From: Saccharina japonica | Taxonomy: Eukaryota; Sar; Phaeophyceae; Laminariales; Laminariaceae | DNA length: 64,000 nucleotides | Assembly (NCBI GenBank): GCA_008828725.1 | Contig: MEHQ01002323.1 | Location: forward strand, 415,349-479,348 | Direction: 5' to 3' | Part shown: positions 21,091-33,600 of the stretch, piece by piece | Numbering within the stretch: the stretch's first letter is position 1 | Layout: every line of letters begins with the position of its first letter | The notes under the pieces: generated by a model | Seen by the model: the letters and a program-made list of their open reading frames with translations, nothing else | Database searches by the model: none | What the model was told of the DNA's origin: nothing | Translations under genes and position numbers: made by a program

Positions 21091-21440
21091 TTTTTTTTTT
21101 TTTTTTTTCCATCCCATTTATTATCTTCGCCCTTCCTTTCTCTCTCCTTCCTAGTCGTAACTCAGATCCGGGGTCACAAAGTAGGCTCTTCTCCCTCCTC
21201 CCCCACTACGGTTCTTGCCTTGCATTTTTATCGCGAGAAGATTTCAGCACTTTCTTCCCTCGTCGACTTGCGTCGGATTCCGCCTACCCACGCCACGAAT
21301 GCGCTCTCAGCAATTGGTTCCTTTTTATTTTTTCAAATAAAGACAAAATCTCTCACCACGGTGGGATTCGATCTTGGGTACCAATGGTAGTAGTCTTTGA
21401 AGCTGACCACTACTCTACCGGGGCGACCGGCTGTACAACA
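21091..21440 (-). mobile_element. SINE-like element with tRNA head and A tail
   Basis: On the minus strand the element begins with a tRNA-like head: GGTAGAGTAGTGGTCAGC as A-box region and AGATCGAATCCC as B-box, about 40 bases apart. It runs about 350 bp and ends in an A18 tail (T18 at 21091-21108 on the plus strand). Head, length and tail fit a tRNA-derived SINE. Target-site duplications were not clear. Confidence 0.5.
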
Positions 21441-24087
21441 ATGAGGCTTTTCTGAAAAGGGGTTCTGCCCTGCGGGCTTCGCCCCTTTTCTGTTTCAGAT
21501 TACCGCGGTACCAGGTCCGTTTTACCGCTGTCCCCGCGCATATATCGCGTATTTCACAGAGATTATTTCCTCTCCAAGGTAGGCCGTAAAGACTACGAGA
21601 CCTAAAGAAAGTGACGGCAATGTTGAGCAAGTCGAGATTGGAAAAGGATCTAAATAAAGTATTTTTTAACTCGTATTTCTCATTATTATTTTCCAATCCC
21701 TCGTACTACATACGATCTACTGTACCATCTTCGTCTTGCTTCTTTCTCCTTCTCCCTGCCTACATGTTCATGGGGCCATCTGCTGTAATATCCCTAACAT
21801 TTACGGCTGGACTGGCATCTTGTTGGAAGTGCCCCGGCGAGAAAAAAAGCGTCGGTAGAGTGAAGCACATGGCATGTTGAAACTCTACAACCTGCTGCTT
21901 CGCACTCGCGCCCTTGTTATCCAACCTCTCCCCATCGGCTCCTTCGGGTTGACGGACCGTCCCTGCCTCGCTCTCTCGGTGTATCATCCCTTCTTCTCCC
22001 GGCGTCCTTCTCTTCCCCTCCCAGCGTCTCTTTTCTCTCCGCAGCTCTCCCACCCTTTCCCGGGTGAGGCAGCAGCTGCTGATAATGTTGTGTGTTAATA
22101 ATATCGATCATTTCCATTTACTTCTTAAAGTATGGTTCGTGGGACAAAAGTTGCGGGTTCGGGTTTTCCGAGTGCAAGCGGACACATACACACACTTCTT
22201 CTCGAATATCCGTCCAGGAAGCCTCCAAAAGCTAGGCTTCTAAAGGAACTTACCAATTCATGTGTTCTAGGGACTAGCGCATGGAAATTGGTCATGTTTG
22301 CATTCGTTCTCGTTTATTGTGCTCTTGCTCACAAAGTTTGCTCACAAAGTTGACGCACATACGTACATACATGCCAGTACGATGTTGGCGCTAAGATTGA
22401 CTCCAAGTGTATCGAACTGAGAGGATGCCAACAAATACCTTGTGGGGTTCGCTATTAAGAATCGCCTGGGCTAACCCCAGCCTCGATCTAAATCCCCGTT
22501 CTTTATTCCCCTTGGCAGTTTTTTTTTTTTAAACTCAAAAGCAAGTAACAGGGCACAAGCGACGAGCTGGGTTCCGCGTTGACGCGCCCCATGCCATCTC
22601 TGCCATACTCATCTTCGCTCAAGGGACGACTATAAGTTAGGACCTCAAGCGTACGCTACATGATCTCTCCCTTTAAACCATAGTCGAGCATGTCCGTAAA
22701 GGTTGTACAGGTATATGCGGATGCTGTTTGCGCGGTGGCAGGGGGTCCAATGCAAAAAAAGGTTTTGAGATCAGCGTCAATTTCGAAGAGGAAATGGCAC
22801 ATATCGAAGCAAGATCAGAAGCCTTTATCCACGTACTTTATCCGAATCCGAACCCGAAAAAAGGTAAACTACAAAATATGCGGGTTTCCTTTACGCGCGG
22901 TGTGCCATTTAAAGGCTTCAGTGGGGAGCACGGTGACTGTTAACGAGTGCCTCAGACGGCCTTGTGAGGGGATGATATATACCATTCCCCGATATCTATA
23001 GAACAGGCGTTTTTGAGTGCATCTCAAAAAACAAATGTGTGCAGTGCAACACAGATGTTGAAACGGCCGTTTCCGACCGAATACATGAGAATATTGTTTT
23101 TTCAAGACTTGAGCGCGCGAGAGTATAGGGCCTGCCAATCGCGGATGTCGCCTAGGGAGGGGAAAACATCTACGCAATCTGCAAAAATTACCCCCCCCCA
23201 CCACCAAGTATATTCAAGCATCGTGGCCAGTCTTCTGCAGCAACAATAAAACAACATATATAATATTAGACTGGAGAATGGGGTAGGGGTCTCCTTTTGG
23301 GAAAAAACACTGACTTGACTCCGTGTGGTAATCAAACTCTCGTAAACGCTCAAAATTCCCGACTGCTGAAAGCACAGTCCATGTGCGGTAGTTCTTCGTC
23401 CGTCTAGCTTCCAACACCTATGATATCACTTCACACGATGTCGCCCCACCTTCCAACTTCCCTTGCATCGGCCCAAGGGGCATTTTGTACAAAATAAATA
23501 TAACACCCCTTCCTCTCAACAAGAGTCACCACACAAAGCTTCAGCTTACAATGCTCCAGCTCGTGCTGCCAGCTACGATGCGTTTCCGTGTTTCCAATCG
23601 TAACTACTATAATACTGGTATTAGACCGTATCAATACGAATTAGGAATACTACCCTACCATACCTGATATACTACTACTGCTACTACTATATACTGCTGC
23701 TATACTTATACTGGAATACACGCTTGCCTGGTCAAATCATGCCGCCACAACAGCACGATTTCTTGCGAATCCCACCACGACTCACGCTTAATCTTCGCGC
23801 TCACTCGTCACAAAAAAACATGTCGCGAGTCACACAACATTACAATCCGACACGAAACGGTCAATACCATCTCCACATTACACCCCACATGTCCCCGGCC
23901 CGTCGATTCACGGCATGACTACGCCGATCAATGCTGTTTCTATGCGAAAATAATGCGTCAGCTGTCGGATTTCGTGCCCGCAGTTTTCTGATTGGTCAAT
24001 TTTTTTGGTTGTAAATTTTGATTGGTGGAAAATCCTTGGTCGACATTTGTCGTCATCCGGAATCGTGACGTCACTTTTTTCGTGACG
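21441..24087. other. Intergenic stretch, nothing recognised
   Basis: Between the SINE-like element and the end of the plastid-protein gene. A small GC hairpin lies at 21450-21498 (CTGAAAAGGGG with a complementary right arm). Open frames at 21760-22098, 22690-23001 and 23013-23249 show no recognisable domain and no good splice sites. CTA/TAC triplets cluster near 23660-23700. Confidence 0.4.
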
Positions 24088-27000
24088 CTAAGAATTTTCT
24101 TTTTCCGGTGATGCTGCCACGGGTCCTTCCAGAGTCGACGCCAGCGCCTCCCGCAGCACTCTAGCCTTACCCTCGAGGTCGCTCTCCCTGGAGCAACAAG
24201 GCGACGTGCGACCAGCGGAAGAACGGACAGGATGAAGAGTTGCTGGTTTGCGCGGTTCAAATCCGTGGGTAAACTCAATGCGCGGTGGGTACAGTAGTAG
24301 GCGTGATCACATAATCGACTTATAATCTTGCCCATGCTCAAGAGCTGTTCTGCAGCTATTTAAAGCTGCTACGGGTTACGGTATACTCTCTGGAAAAATC
24401 AGAATATAGTGAACACTTGAGGTAGGTAAGAGTCACCATCATCACTTGAATCGAAAAATATCAGTACGGTCTCAATGATGGCCATGATGGAGATACTACC
24501 GTTAGAATAGATCTCCGGGAAAAGCACAAGCAACCGTCTACGCCCAGATGTGATAACCCGCACACACTAAGGTTTCAGTACCCACTCCGACGCGCAAGAG
24601 TGATAACTTTTCCCATCTCCTCTGTCTCATTGCTACGGCGGCAGCAGCAGCAGCAGCAGCAGCACACAAGCCCTGCCGGACACAAGGATCTCGAATGAGC
24701 CAAAAGGCTCCCAGTACTGTGGTACAACCCAACCAAGCGCAACAAGCATCGACCGTTACACCAAACTTAAAACAAAGACGCCGACGCAAAGCGCGCGATA
24801 CTTCAGCCAGCAGACGAGGCTCGAGATCCCGCCGACACGGCTGCGCAATTTCCGAAAAAAAAAACTCCAGAAATGGAGGGCGTCGCGGGCTAACGCGGTG
24901 CGCACCTCGAGACTCTTACACAGCGACAAACACAACTTCGAAGTACCTCGTATTATGCTTGAGAACACGCATTTACTGTCACGAACCTGATGGAGTCGCG
25001 AAGCGCCAGCACTTCTGCCTTCAAGACTTCTAGCCCTTCGGCCGTTTCACGCAGCTGTCCGCCAACTTCCGCCGCTCTCGCCAGCAGATCCTCCTGCTTG
25101 GCCAGTGGGGCAATAAAACGCGCGGTACCGTCGTAGGGGGCAGGGCGTACCGAGGAAGGAGGAACGGCATGAGTCGTCCTGAGGGGTGTACTCATGTCCT
25201 GCATGGCCGTAGTTGTCCGGGGGGGGGGGGGAGGGACGTCACGGCACACACCGGAGGTTTCCTCCGAGGGTCACGGTTACAGTGGAGCTTGACCCCTTTG
25301 GAACTGCACCAACTGGGACAGACAACTTGAGATTAGTGTCGGATCATTTTTGCAACGTGATAAAAGGGGTAAGGAACTGTGCCACGCCATGACCCGAGAG
25401 GCCATGAGTCACGCGTGAATGGTGAACTACTGTAAGTGAGGGCGTTGACGCCAAAATACTATTACCGGCGTGCCAATGGCTGACGTACTGCCTATAGACA
25501 CAGTCCAGTGTGACGCTATGCCTGGCCAGAAATAAAAAAAGTTATCGGGTACTTTTTTAGTTGAAAGAAAGTTACGTTATACGTATCATGACGCGCTGGC
25601 CCAGGCAAGTCTCCGAGGTGACCATCGCAACTATATACCATAGCGACCCCCGGTCACTTCTCCCGAGTTGAACAGGCACACAAGGTCCACTGGCATTCCC
25701 ATCAGTAAGATAGCGCACATGAAGGCTCTGAGGCCTGCGTATTCAAAGCAGCTTTAACCTGTCATGCACTTAGAATGCATGGTGAGTGCAGCCTCAAGGC
25801 AAACAATCTGCAACGACTTGCGTGCCAATACCGATGCACACGCACAGCCAAACCGAGCATAGAAGCATCACGCTTAGTCACGGTCGACGTCAAGAGTCCA
25901 ATGGTGCACCACCGAGCACTTCCTTTTAATCCTATCTTGTTCTCCTTTTTTTGATCGACACACTTATTTTCCAGCTCATGTCGTAGGAGAATCTACCCTC
26001 AACAACCTTCTGGACAACGCGTCGGCAATGGCGTCTTCCCCTTCTCCCCTTCAGTACTCGCTACTACGTAAACATCTGAAGCTCATGTTACCGTCACAGT
26101 AGTTCCTATTACAAGCCATCACGGTTTCCCGCCAGCTGAGCACAAAAACCCACCTCGGAGACCTCGCGCACAGCGTCGCCCGCTCCCGTGCCGCTATCTC
26201 GTATAATGTCCCACAGGGTACCCGAGGCCGACATTGCCTCGGCACCGTATCGTTCGCCTGTTGTTTCAACACGGCAAGTAGACAGCACTCACTTAACTTG
26301 AAGGACGATGCATGATTCAACGAGACGTAATAGTAGAACAAACTTTGTATTATGCTGTCGTCCCTCTTGTGATACATGAGGAGTGTGCACCTGAAACCAC
26401 AATGGATCGTGACTCAACGAGGTTTTCCAAGCGGTCTGTCAGAAAACTATATTAGCCACTTGTGCCCGCCTGCAGATAAAAACGTAGTTGCGCGGGCGAG
26501 GCTTTTCCCACGCAAAACAAGAAATCAACGACGGGAGCCCCCGCTGTATAGTGGTGCCAGACTGTTTGTCGTTCCCTCACATCGAATGGACAGCAAACGC
26601 TTTAGTCGAGATCCCAAAGACAACCATCGCATCGAAAAAACGGTGTAAAAGACAACTATCGCGCATCGAGAAGACGGCGTCTCTCACCCTCGGTCGCAGC
26701 AACCGCCTCCTTCGCCCCTCCTATCGGCTGCAACAGTCGCTCCCCTTCACCCTCGGCCCTACCCTTGCCCGCTTTGTCGCCGCTAGCCGCCCTCACCCCT
26801 TCCCCCACTCCCGCCCCGCCTCCGCCTCCGACGCGTTGAACGACGGCCGCAACTCCCCCCGTCAGGACTGCCGCCACCGCGTACACCAGTCCGTCGCCTC
26901 TCTCGTCGTCCGAAGAGATCCCCAGGATTCCTCGGATCGACGCGGCAGCCGTCCGCAAGGCTACCATTGCGGCATCTGCGAAGGCGCGTCCGAAAGTTGG

Positions 27001-30000
27001 CAGCTGCCCCAATGCACCTTGCGCAGAGGGGTTAAGGTCGGATCGGCCGCCGGCGAGGTCTGACAGGCGCCGGGAGATGTCTCCGCTCCCAGCGGAAATG
27101 ACATCGGCGGCGCGGGAGGCTGCTCGGCTAGACGCGTCGACAACCTGTTTCAAGAACGCGAGGCACAAAGGACGCAGAAGGGAGGGGGGGGTACTCATGA
27201 CATGCATGGCCGTAGTCGTATGGCCATAGACCCTCGCATCTCTACAATGTCGGGAACGAGTTCGTTGGGTTTTCACCAGCTTGCTTGCACCAAGTGGGGG
27301 GTGATGATGGCAGTTGCCTTGTGCGCCTTGCGTTCATAGGGAACCTCGGGCGTGTAAATGAGGTTCAAGGCATCACGCCCGCTTACATCCCCTAGCGACG
27401 GGCAAATGTAAAATAACGAGCAGCAACGGCAACGGCACCAGCACCACCACCACCACCAACGACAGCAACATCAACCTCCACCACAACAATGCCAACACCA
27501 ACACACACCACCACCACCACCACCACCAAAAGCAACCCCCCCCCCGCGAGGTCGCCCAAATCTCCCACCAACCTGCGACGACAGCGCAGAAGCCTGACCC
27601 TGCAAGACGGGAAGCCCATCGGCGGCACCCCTCGAAAGCGCCGACGCGCCATCGCTCACCACCCTTCCGGCGCCCTCCACCGACGAAAAAACACCACCAG
27701 CCCCGCGCCCCAACCCCCCCCAAACTCTCCCCGCCGTCGTCGCCCCGGAACCAACAATGCCAGCAGCCCTTTCCTTGACCCCGCCAATTTGGGCTGCAGC
27801 TTTCCTGGCGGAACTAGACAGCTGCGCCGCGAAGCGCCCGGACCCCTCCGATAGCCCCCTGGAGGCCGCCCGACCGACCTCGGTTGGGTCGGGTACGCCG
27901 GTCGGTAACAGCTTATCGGTCAGCGACGAGGCGGCGTCTCCCACGCTGGAAGAGGCGCGGCTGGCCTCGGCCTGTAGACGCTCGACACTGGCGCGGCCCT
28001 GTATACGAGGGCGGGGGAGCGGGTGCGGAGCGGAGCGGAGCTGCTCGTAAGGGCGGTAGCGGCGGTGGCAGCGTGGGGTCAGGGTGCTTGGTGAGCCCTG
28101 CCGGCGGCTTATTGTATACCCAGGGTCAGTTTGGAGGACTCAGGTCCGGATGGGATCGGGTCGGCGTAGGATCAGGGTGTCAAGCGGGGGCAGGGTGTCT
28201 AGAAGAAGAGTTCTGATAAACGAGATATATGACCCCAATACGGGGGACCATAGTAAGTAGGGACCTACGATACACCCAAACACCTATATATTTACCTATG
28301 TTTACTAACAATATTTGGTCCTGTTTACTATGGTCCTCCGTAATGGAAGTGGTCGTAGATCGCAGGTGCATGATGTACTACACTACGAGGTAATGCGAGT
28401 TTCAGATGTTTGCTGCGCCGAAACAAATATTAATAGCGACCCCTCTCGAGTTTTGCTTAAAAAGCGTCCGGCATACGCCGTTCACCAGCACACACAAGTT
28501 GACGACAGTTACAAAAATATCCCCTGCTGCGCGAGTTCCTAGCGAAAGCCATACCATCTTATACGTACTCCGGTGCGCATATTTATTTTCGGGTCGGCGC
28601 GGGTAAGGAGACCGGCATGAGTGAGGCGGTCGCTTTCCGGCGGATTGACGCGTACTCGTACGATAGCGGAAGCGCTTTTTGGCCAAAACATAAACATGAT
28701 TCTAACTGGCCGGGATTCTTAACCCAATATCGTGGGAACACCACTACGTAGTGTTTTACATTTTGATTCGTGATACACCTACGGGTAGGCTTTGGGATTT
28801 TTTCATCGGGTTGCACTTTGGGTGAGGTATAGCGCTCCTATGCTATAATCAAGTGATTATCATAACGTCAGAAAAATTAGGTGTTACCCCTATATGGCAA
28901 ATATGAAAGCACGCGTCAATTGTGCGGTGCCGGTTGTCGCGGCATACTCTTGCCGCGGTAGGTTCCACTCGTGACTACGTACGTACGCCACGCCGCGGGT
29001 CGCTCTCACCTGCTCGATCGCGGCCGTTGCGCCAGCTTTCGAACCGTCCCCGCTGCTCACAGCCGCGTCCTGCACCTGTGACAGCGATCGGGAAGGGTGT
29101 ATAGACACAAGACAGCGCACAGCAGTCGCTTCAGAAACCGTATACGGACCTGTAAATAACTCATTACAACTGCAACCACGTTTTGGGGACAAAACTACTT
29201 ATGAATAGTATTAATATTGCGGGGGGGTAAATAGGATCTATATACGGCTAAACACAAAAACCTACGTATACGTATATATTCCTATTTTTACCAACAATAT
29301 TTGGTCCCATATTTACTCTACAACTGTAAACAGTAGGTCCTCCGTAACAGCACGAATACATAATACTTGGAATTATACTTGGAATTAGAGAGTTATGCAT
29401 GAAAATAGAGTATTGCTGGGAATTATAGTGAAATTAGGAATCAGAGTAAGTAATACTGGGAACTACTACTGTAGACTAATACTCGGAATTACAGTAATGC
29501 TTGGAAGTAAAAGCACTTGGAGATAGAGTTGGGGCATTTTCTGCAGTGGAAAAAGGGCGAAGGCGGGAGGACCATGGCTGCGAGGTATTACAGCGTGCTG
29601 TCGACGTGGGGTATTGGCAGTTTCCCTGCCACTTCCATGGGGACGGACAGACACTCCGGGTCCCCGGGCCACCCGTACGTCGTAGCATGGAATTAGGATG
29701 CCGCTTAACAAGTTATCGTGGAGTTCCTCACTACTATTGCATGCTTCCTAGTTGCGATAATATGTTTTTGGGCGAAATACCGAAGAAAGAATCAGATAGA
29801 TATCTCTGGCCGTTGCCATGAATATGGTCCGTACCGCGTGAGACTTCAAAGCTAGTGATGCGCGAGTTTTTGCCGAACAAAACGACCAGTTCTCGCGGCA
29901 TAAAAATAAACGGGCCAATTGGCTGCTACCAGGTATTAACGATCACAACAGGCAGGACCAAGGTGTGACCTCGTGCTTGCTTACTCGCTGATTTCCACTC

Positions 30001-30630
30001 CCAATCAAACAAAAAAACAGCAAAAAACGATCCCTGCGTCTGTATCACAGGCGCTGCGCAACATTAAAAAAAACAGCAGCGCAGCACTACAGGCCCGAAA
30101 AACTCCCGTTGGGTCGGCCAACCAGCAAAAATGATTCCTGCGCGTCGTGCAACATAAACAAAGTCAACAAACAAAAGCAGCGACCTGGCTCATCCGTCTA
30201 CCTATCCTGACAAGCCCCGAGAAAATCCGATTGACCCCCCCTTCTATAAATATATTATATTTATAGGTTGGGTTGGCGTCGGTTGGCAACGACGCTGTAA
30301 AACACGCCACTCGCTGCGTGAGCTAGACAACCAGGGTGCCGTTTTTTTTTGTTATTTTTTTTGGCGGTCACCAAAGCTGGCGGTCGAGTAGATCATTTGT
30401 GCGGGGTGGAGAACCTTTGCTCCGCACAAGGGGAATGGTCGTACCACGTAGTGTTAATATGGTAAGGCGTCCGCGAGGCAGTTACATAGTAAAACCCATT
30501 GCTGTCTCCGGAAGTGGCCACACCAGAAATTAAATTAACTCATTGAAGCTGTCGTCCATATGCAAGTCCGCCTCAGAGGCGGTTCTTAGCAGGATGCAGC
30601 TCACCCTCCATGCGACTCGCCCAATACCTC

Positions 30631-30696
<66 letters not shown>

Positions 30697-33600
30697 ACCG
30701 CTTTCACCTGCCCGGCGACTTCCTGCATCTTGCTGGATACACGATCCAAGTCCAGCTGCTGCAGCGCGGCGCGTGCTCCCGCCGCCACACCCTCCAGACT
30801 CGCTCCACCACCGAACGACCCAGCGCTATCCCCGCCCCCCCCCCCCCCCACCGCTTTCACCTGCCCGGCGACTTCCTGCATCTTGCTGGATACTCGATCC
30901 AAGTCCAGCTGCTGCAGCGCGGCGCGTGCTCCCGCCGCCACACCCTCCAGCCCCGCTCCACCACCGGACGACCCCGCGCTATCCCCGCCGCTCTCAGCGC
31001 CAGCCCCCACCACGGACGCCTTCGTGGCAGACGCCAAGGATTGCGCCGTCTCGGGAGCGGAGTACGCCGGTGCCGCCGCTGGGGACATCTCCGGCGCTAC
31101 CCCGTCCGAAGACGTGACTCGCGCCCCCGATGTCGTCGACGGAGCAGCGTCCCGCTGAAGCGGCTGGCGAGAAGGCGACGACGACGATGATGACGACGCT
31201 GCCGCCGCTGCCGCTGCTGCTGCCTTCTCCGACTGCGTGCGCAGCTCCGCCTTGAGATCGATCGCGACGGGTTGCACGGTCCGGGGCGGGCGTTTCTTTT
31301 CCTTGCGCGGCGCCGCCGGGCGGTCACGGGCGGCTCGCTGGGCAATCGCGTCGGCCCCTGTTGGCGTCGACACGGCGGTGTCAAGAGGCGGCGGGAGGAT
31401 AGAGGAAACCCGCGGCAGTGGGGGCGCGCTGGTGTATGTTTCCTGCCGCTCGGAGGACCCTTGGGTTGCTTCGGGAGGAGCTCGTTGCCGCTCGAGCATC
31501 TCCGCCTGTAAGGGGGGTGAACACAGGGTGTGACGAACAATGAGGGCAAGAAGGGGCACGCGAGAGAAGTGATCACGAACTGCGACATAATAAAAGAGAT
31601 CCTTAAAAATAAACCGCTCTACTGAAAGGTTCCGGCAGCGCGGGAAACGAATGTGGGGAGTTTGTGACCGACCGATATCTATGTCTCCTGTTGCACTCTG
31701 ACGCCTGCGGTAAGCAAAAGTCCAATGCTACCATTGCCATGATGCTCACTACGTATACAGCATCTCGTGTCCTCGACATAAGACACCCTCGCGCACCTTG
31801 ACGGCATCAATCTTCTCCTGCCTGATGGACTCTGGCGACTGCACTTTGGCCTGCGGATAGCGGTACGGGAAGTCGTCGGAGAGGATGCTCAAGAATCTGT
31901 CATACACCCCCTGTACATATAATATGTAGTGTGCGAGCGCATTGGTCAGTTTTTCACATGTTTTCGGTCGTGGTACGTAATGGTACGGTATTTTTTTGTG
32001 TTACAATTTCCGACCTATTGCTAGCCCGATAGCCAATAAGGTACGGTGTTGCCCAGGATATAAAAAAGCAAATTCATGGCAAACAAAGAGGCCGCTCTAG
32101 AACACTACAGGCTTGAGCTTTTACACCGTTCCATTGGTTCGGACGATAGGCATCGACAGACCTTTCGCCATTCTACGTATCGTACGGTTTCGGCGTTGGG
32201 AGCGCAAGGCGTTCCAAGACGACCCCACCCGCCTGTGGGTACAATCAACTCCAGTTCGTCAAGAGCTCCATCAACCACGCCCCACCTCTCTTCACCTATT
32301 GCGGACCACCCCCGGATCCCAGCAATCCGGCGCTGTCTGCCTGTCCTTTGCTCAAAAATAGTACTTACGTACCGCTTTGTTGTTGAGGCCACCCACGTAA
32401 AGCTTCTTAGGGCACAACAAAGACAGACAGCGTTGGATCCGAGGATGCTCCGCTTTGCTGAAGGGGGGTGTGCGGTGTGGTTGACGAAAGCTCTTGACGA
32501 GCTGGGGTTGATTGTACCGAGACGGGTTGTCTTTGGACGCCGTGCTCTCCCAACACCCAAACAATAGAATGTGGTGAAACGTCTATCGGCACGTACAGTA
32601 CCGGCCCGCTCGTAAGAAAGGAACTCACAAGAAAGTCAGCCTGAGAAATTGAAAACATTAAGAAAGCTCTCAGCCTAGTCAGTGCATAAGCTTTAAGAAA
32701 GTAATCCCTTCCTGTGGCTGGCCTGGGGCCAAGCCACCATTCATTGTACAGTACTAGGGAAAACGTCTTCTCTGGAGCCAAAATAAGAAAGTGCAGCATA
32801 AGAAAGTGTGCTTTCGCGCGCGCCCAGAATAAGAAAGTCAGCCTGAGCCCAATTTCAGGTTTCTTGTGAGAGGGCCGGTACTGTATCATCCGAAACAATA
32901 GAGCGGTGTCTACGCAGGGCTCTTCTGTCTTGCTCGTGTACGCAGTATGGTATCCTATGATGTCACACAAGCATCATGTCTCTCAATAGGTCTAAAGGAG
33001 CGACCAGCGTCTACTTGTAGTAATATTGTCGTACCAACCAAGTAGCAGGTACCAGGGTATGCATGGATCATACGTGTACCGGCGTACCAGCAGGGCAGGC
33101 GAGGGGCAGAGTGCGGTTCGTACTTCGTACGAAGTACCATACATGTTGAGTCGATGACCCAGATACTCGCACCACAGGTATTCTTGTACCTGGTATTAAT
33201 CGTACCAAAAAATGTTTTTTTTTGTCATTTGTCATGAGACATGTGACATGTGACGGTCTCGCATACAAAGTGTTGCTTGTCAGTGTAACAGCAACAGGAA
33301 AAAAAATGTTTCGCACCTTAGACGGTACGACGCCCCCCGGCAGACCAGCCAGTTTTTTCCCGCGTCCAGTCAAGGCCTCGCCGAGCAAGCCACCCCACTC
33401 GCGACTCGCGACGTCCCCTGCCATCCTTCTCAGGTCCTCAACGGTCGGAGCCGGGCCGCTGTTGACCCGTATCTTTTCGGCAGTTTCGGCTGCGGCCTGA
33501 ACATCGACTTTTGGCAGATACCGCCCGATGTTTCGCTCGCACCACTGCACGATTGTGATGCGACCGGGGGGTATTTCCGGCGGCGGCGGGTGCATTTTCC

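Noticed and set aside
26488-28216. Plus-strand frames rich in Arg/Pro/Ser
   Set aside because: Shadows of exons 5 and 6 of the plastid-protein gene on the minus strand.
30543-31190. Long Pro-rich plus-strand frames opposite exon 3 of the plastid-protein gene
   Set aside because: They are complements of a Gly/Ala-rich coding exon and of the poly-C run. Splice sites and codon sense favour the minus strand.
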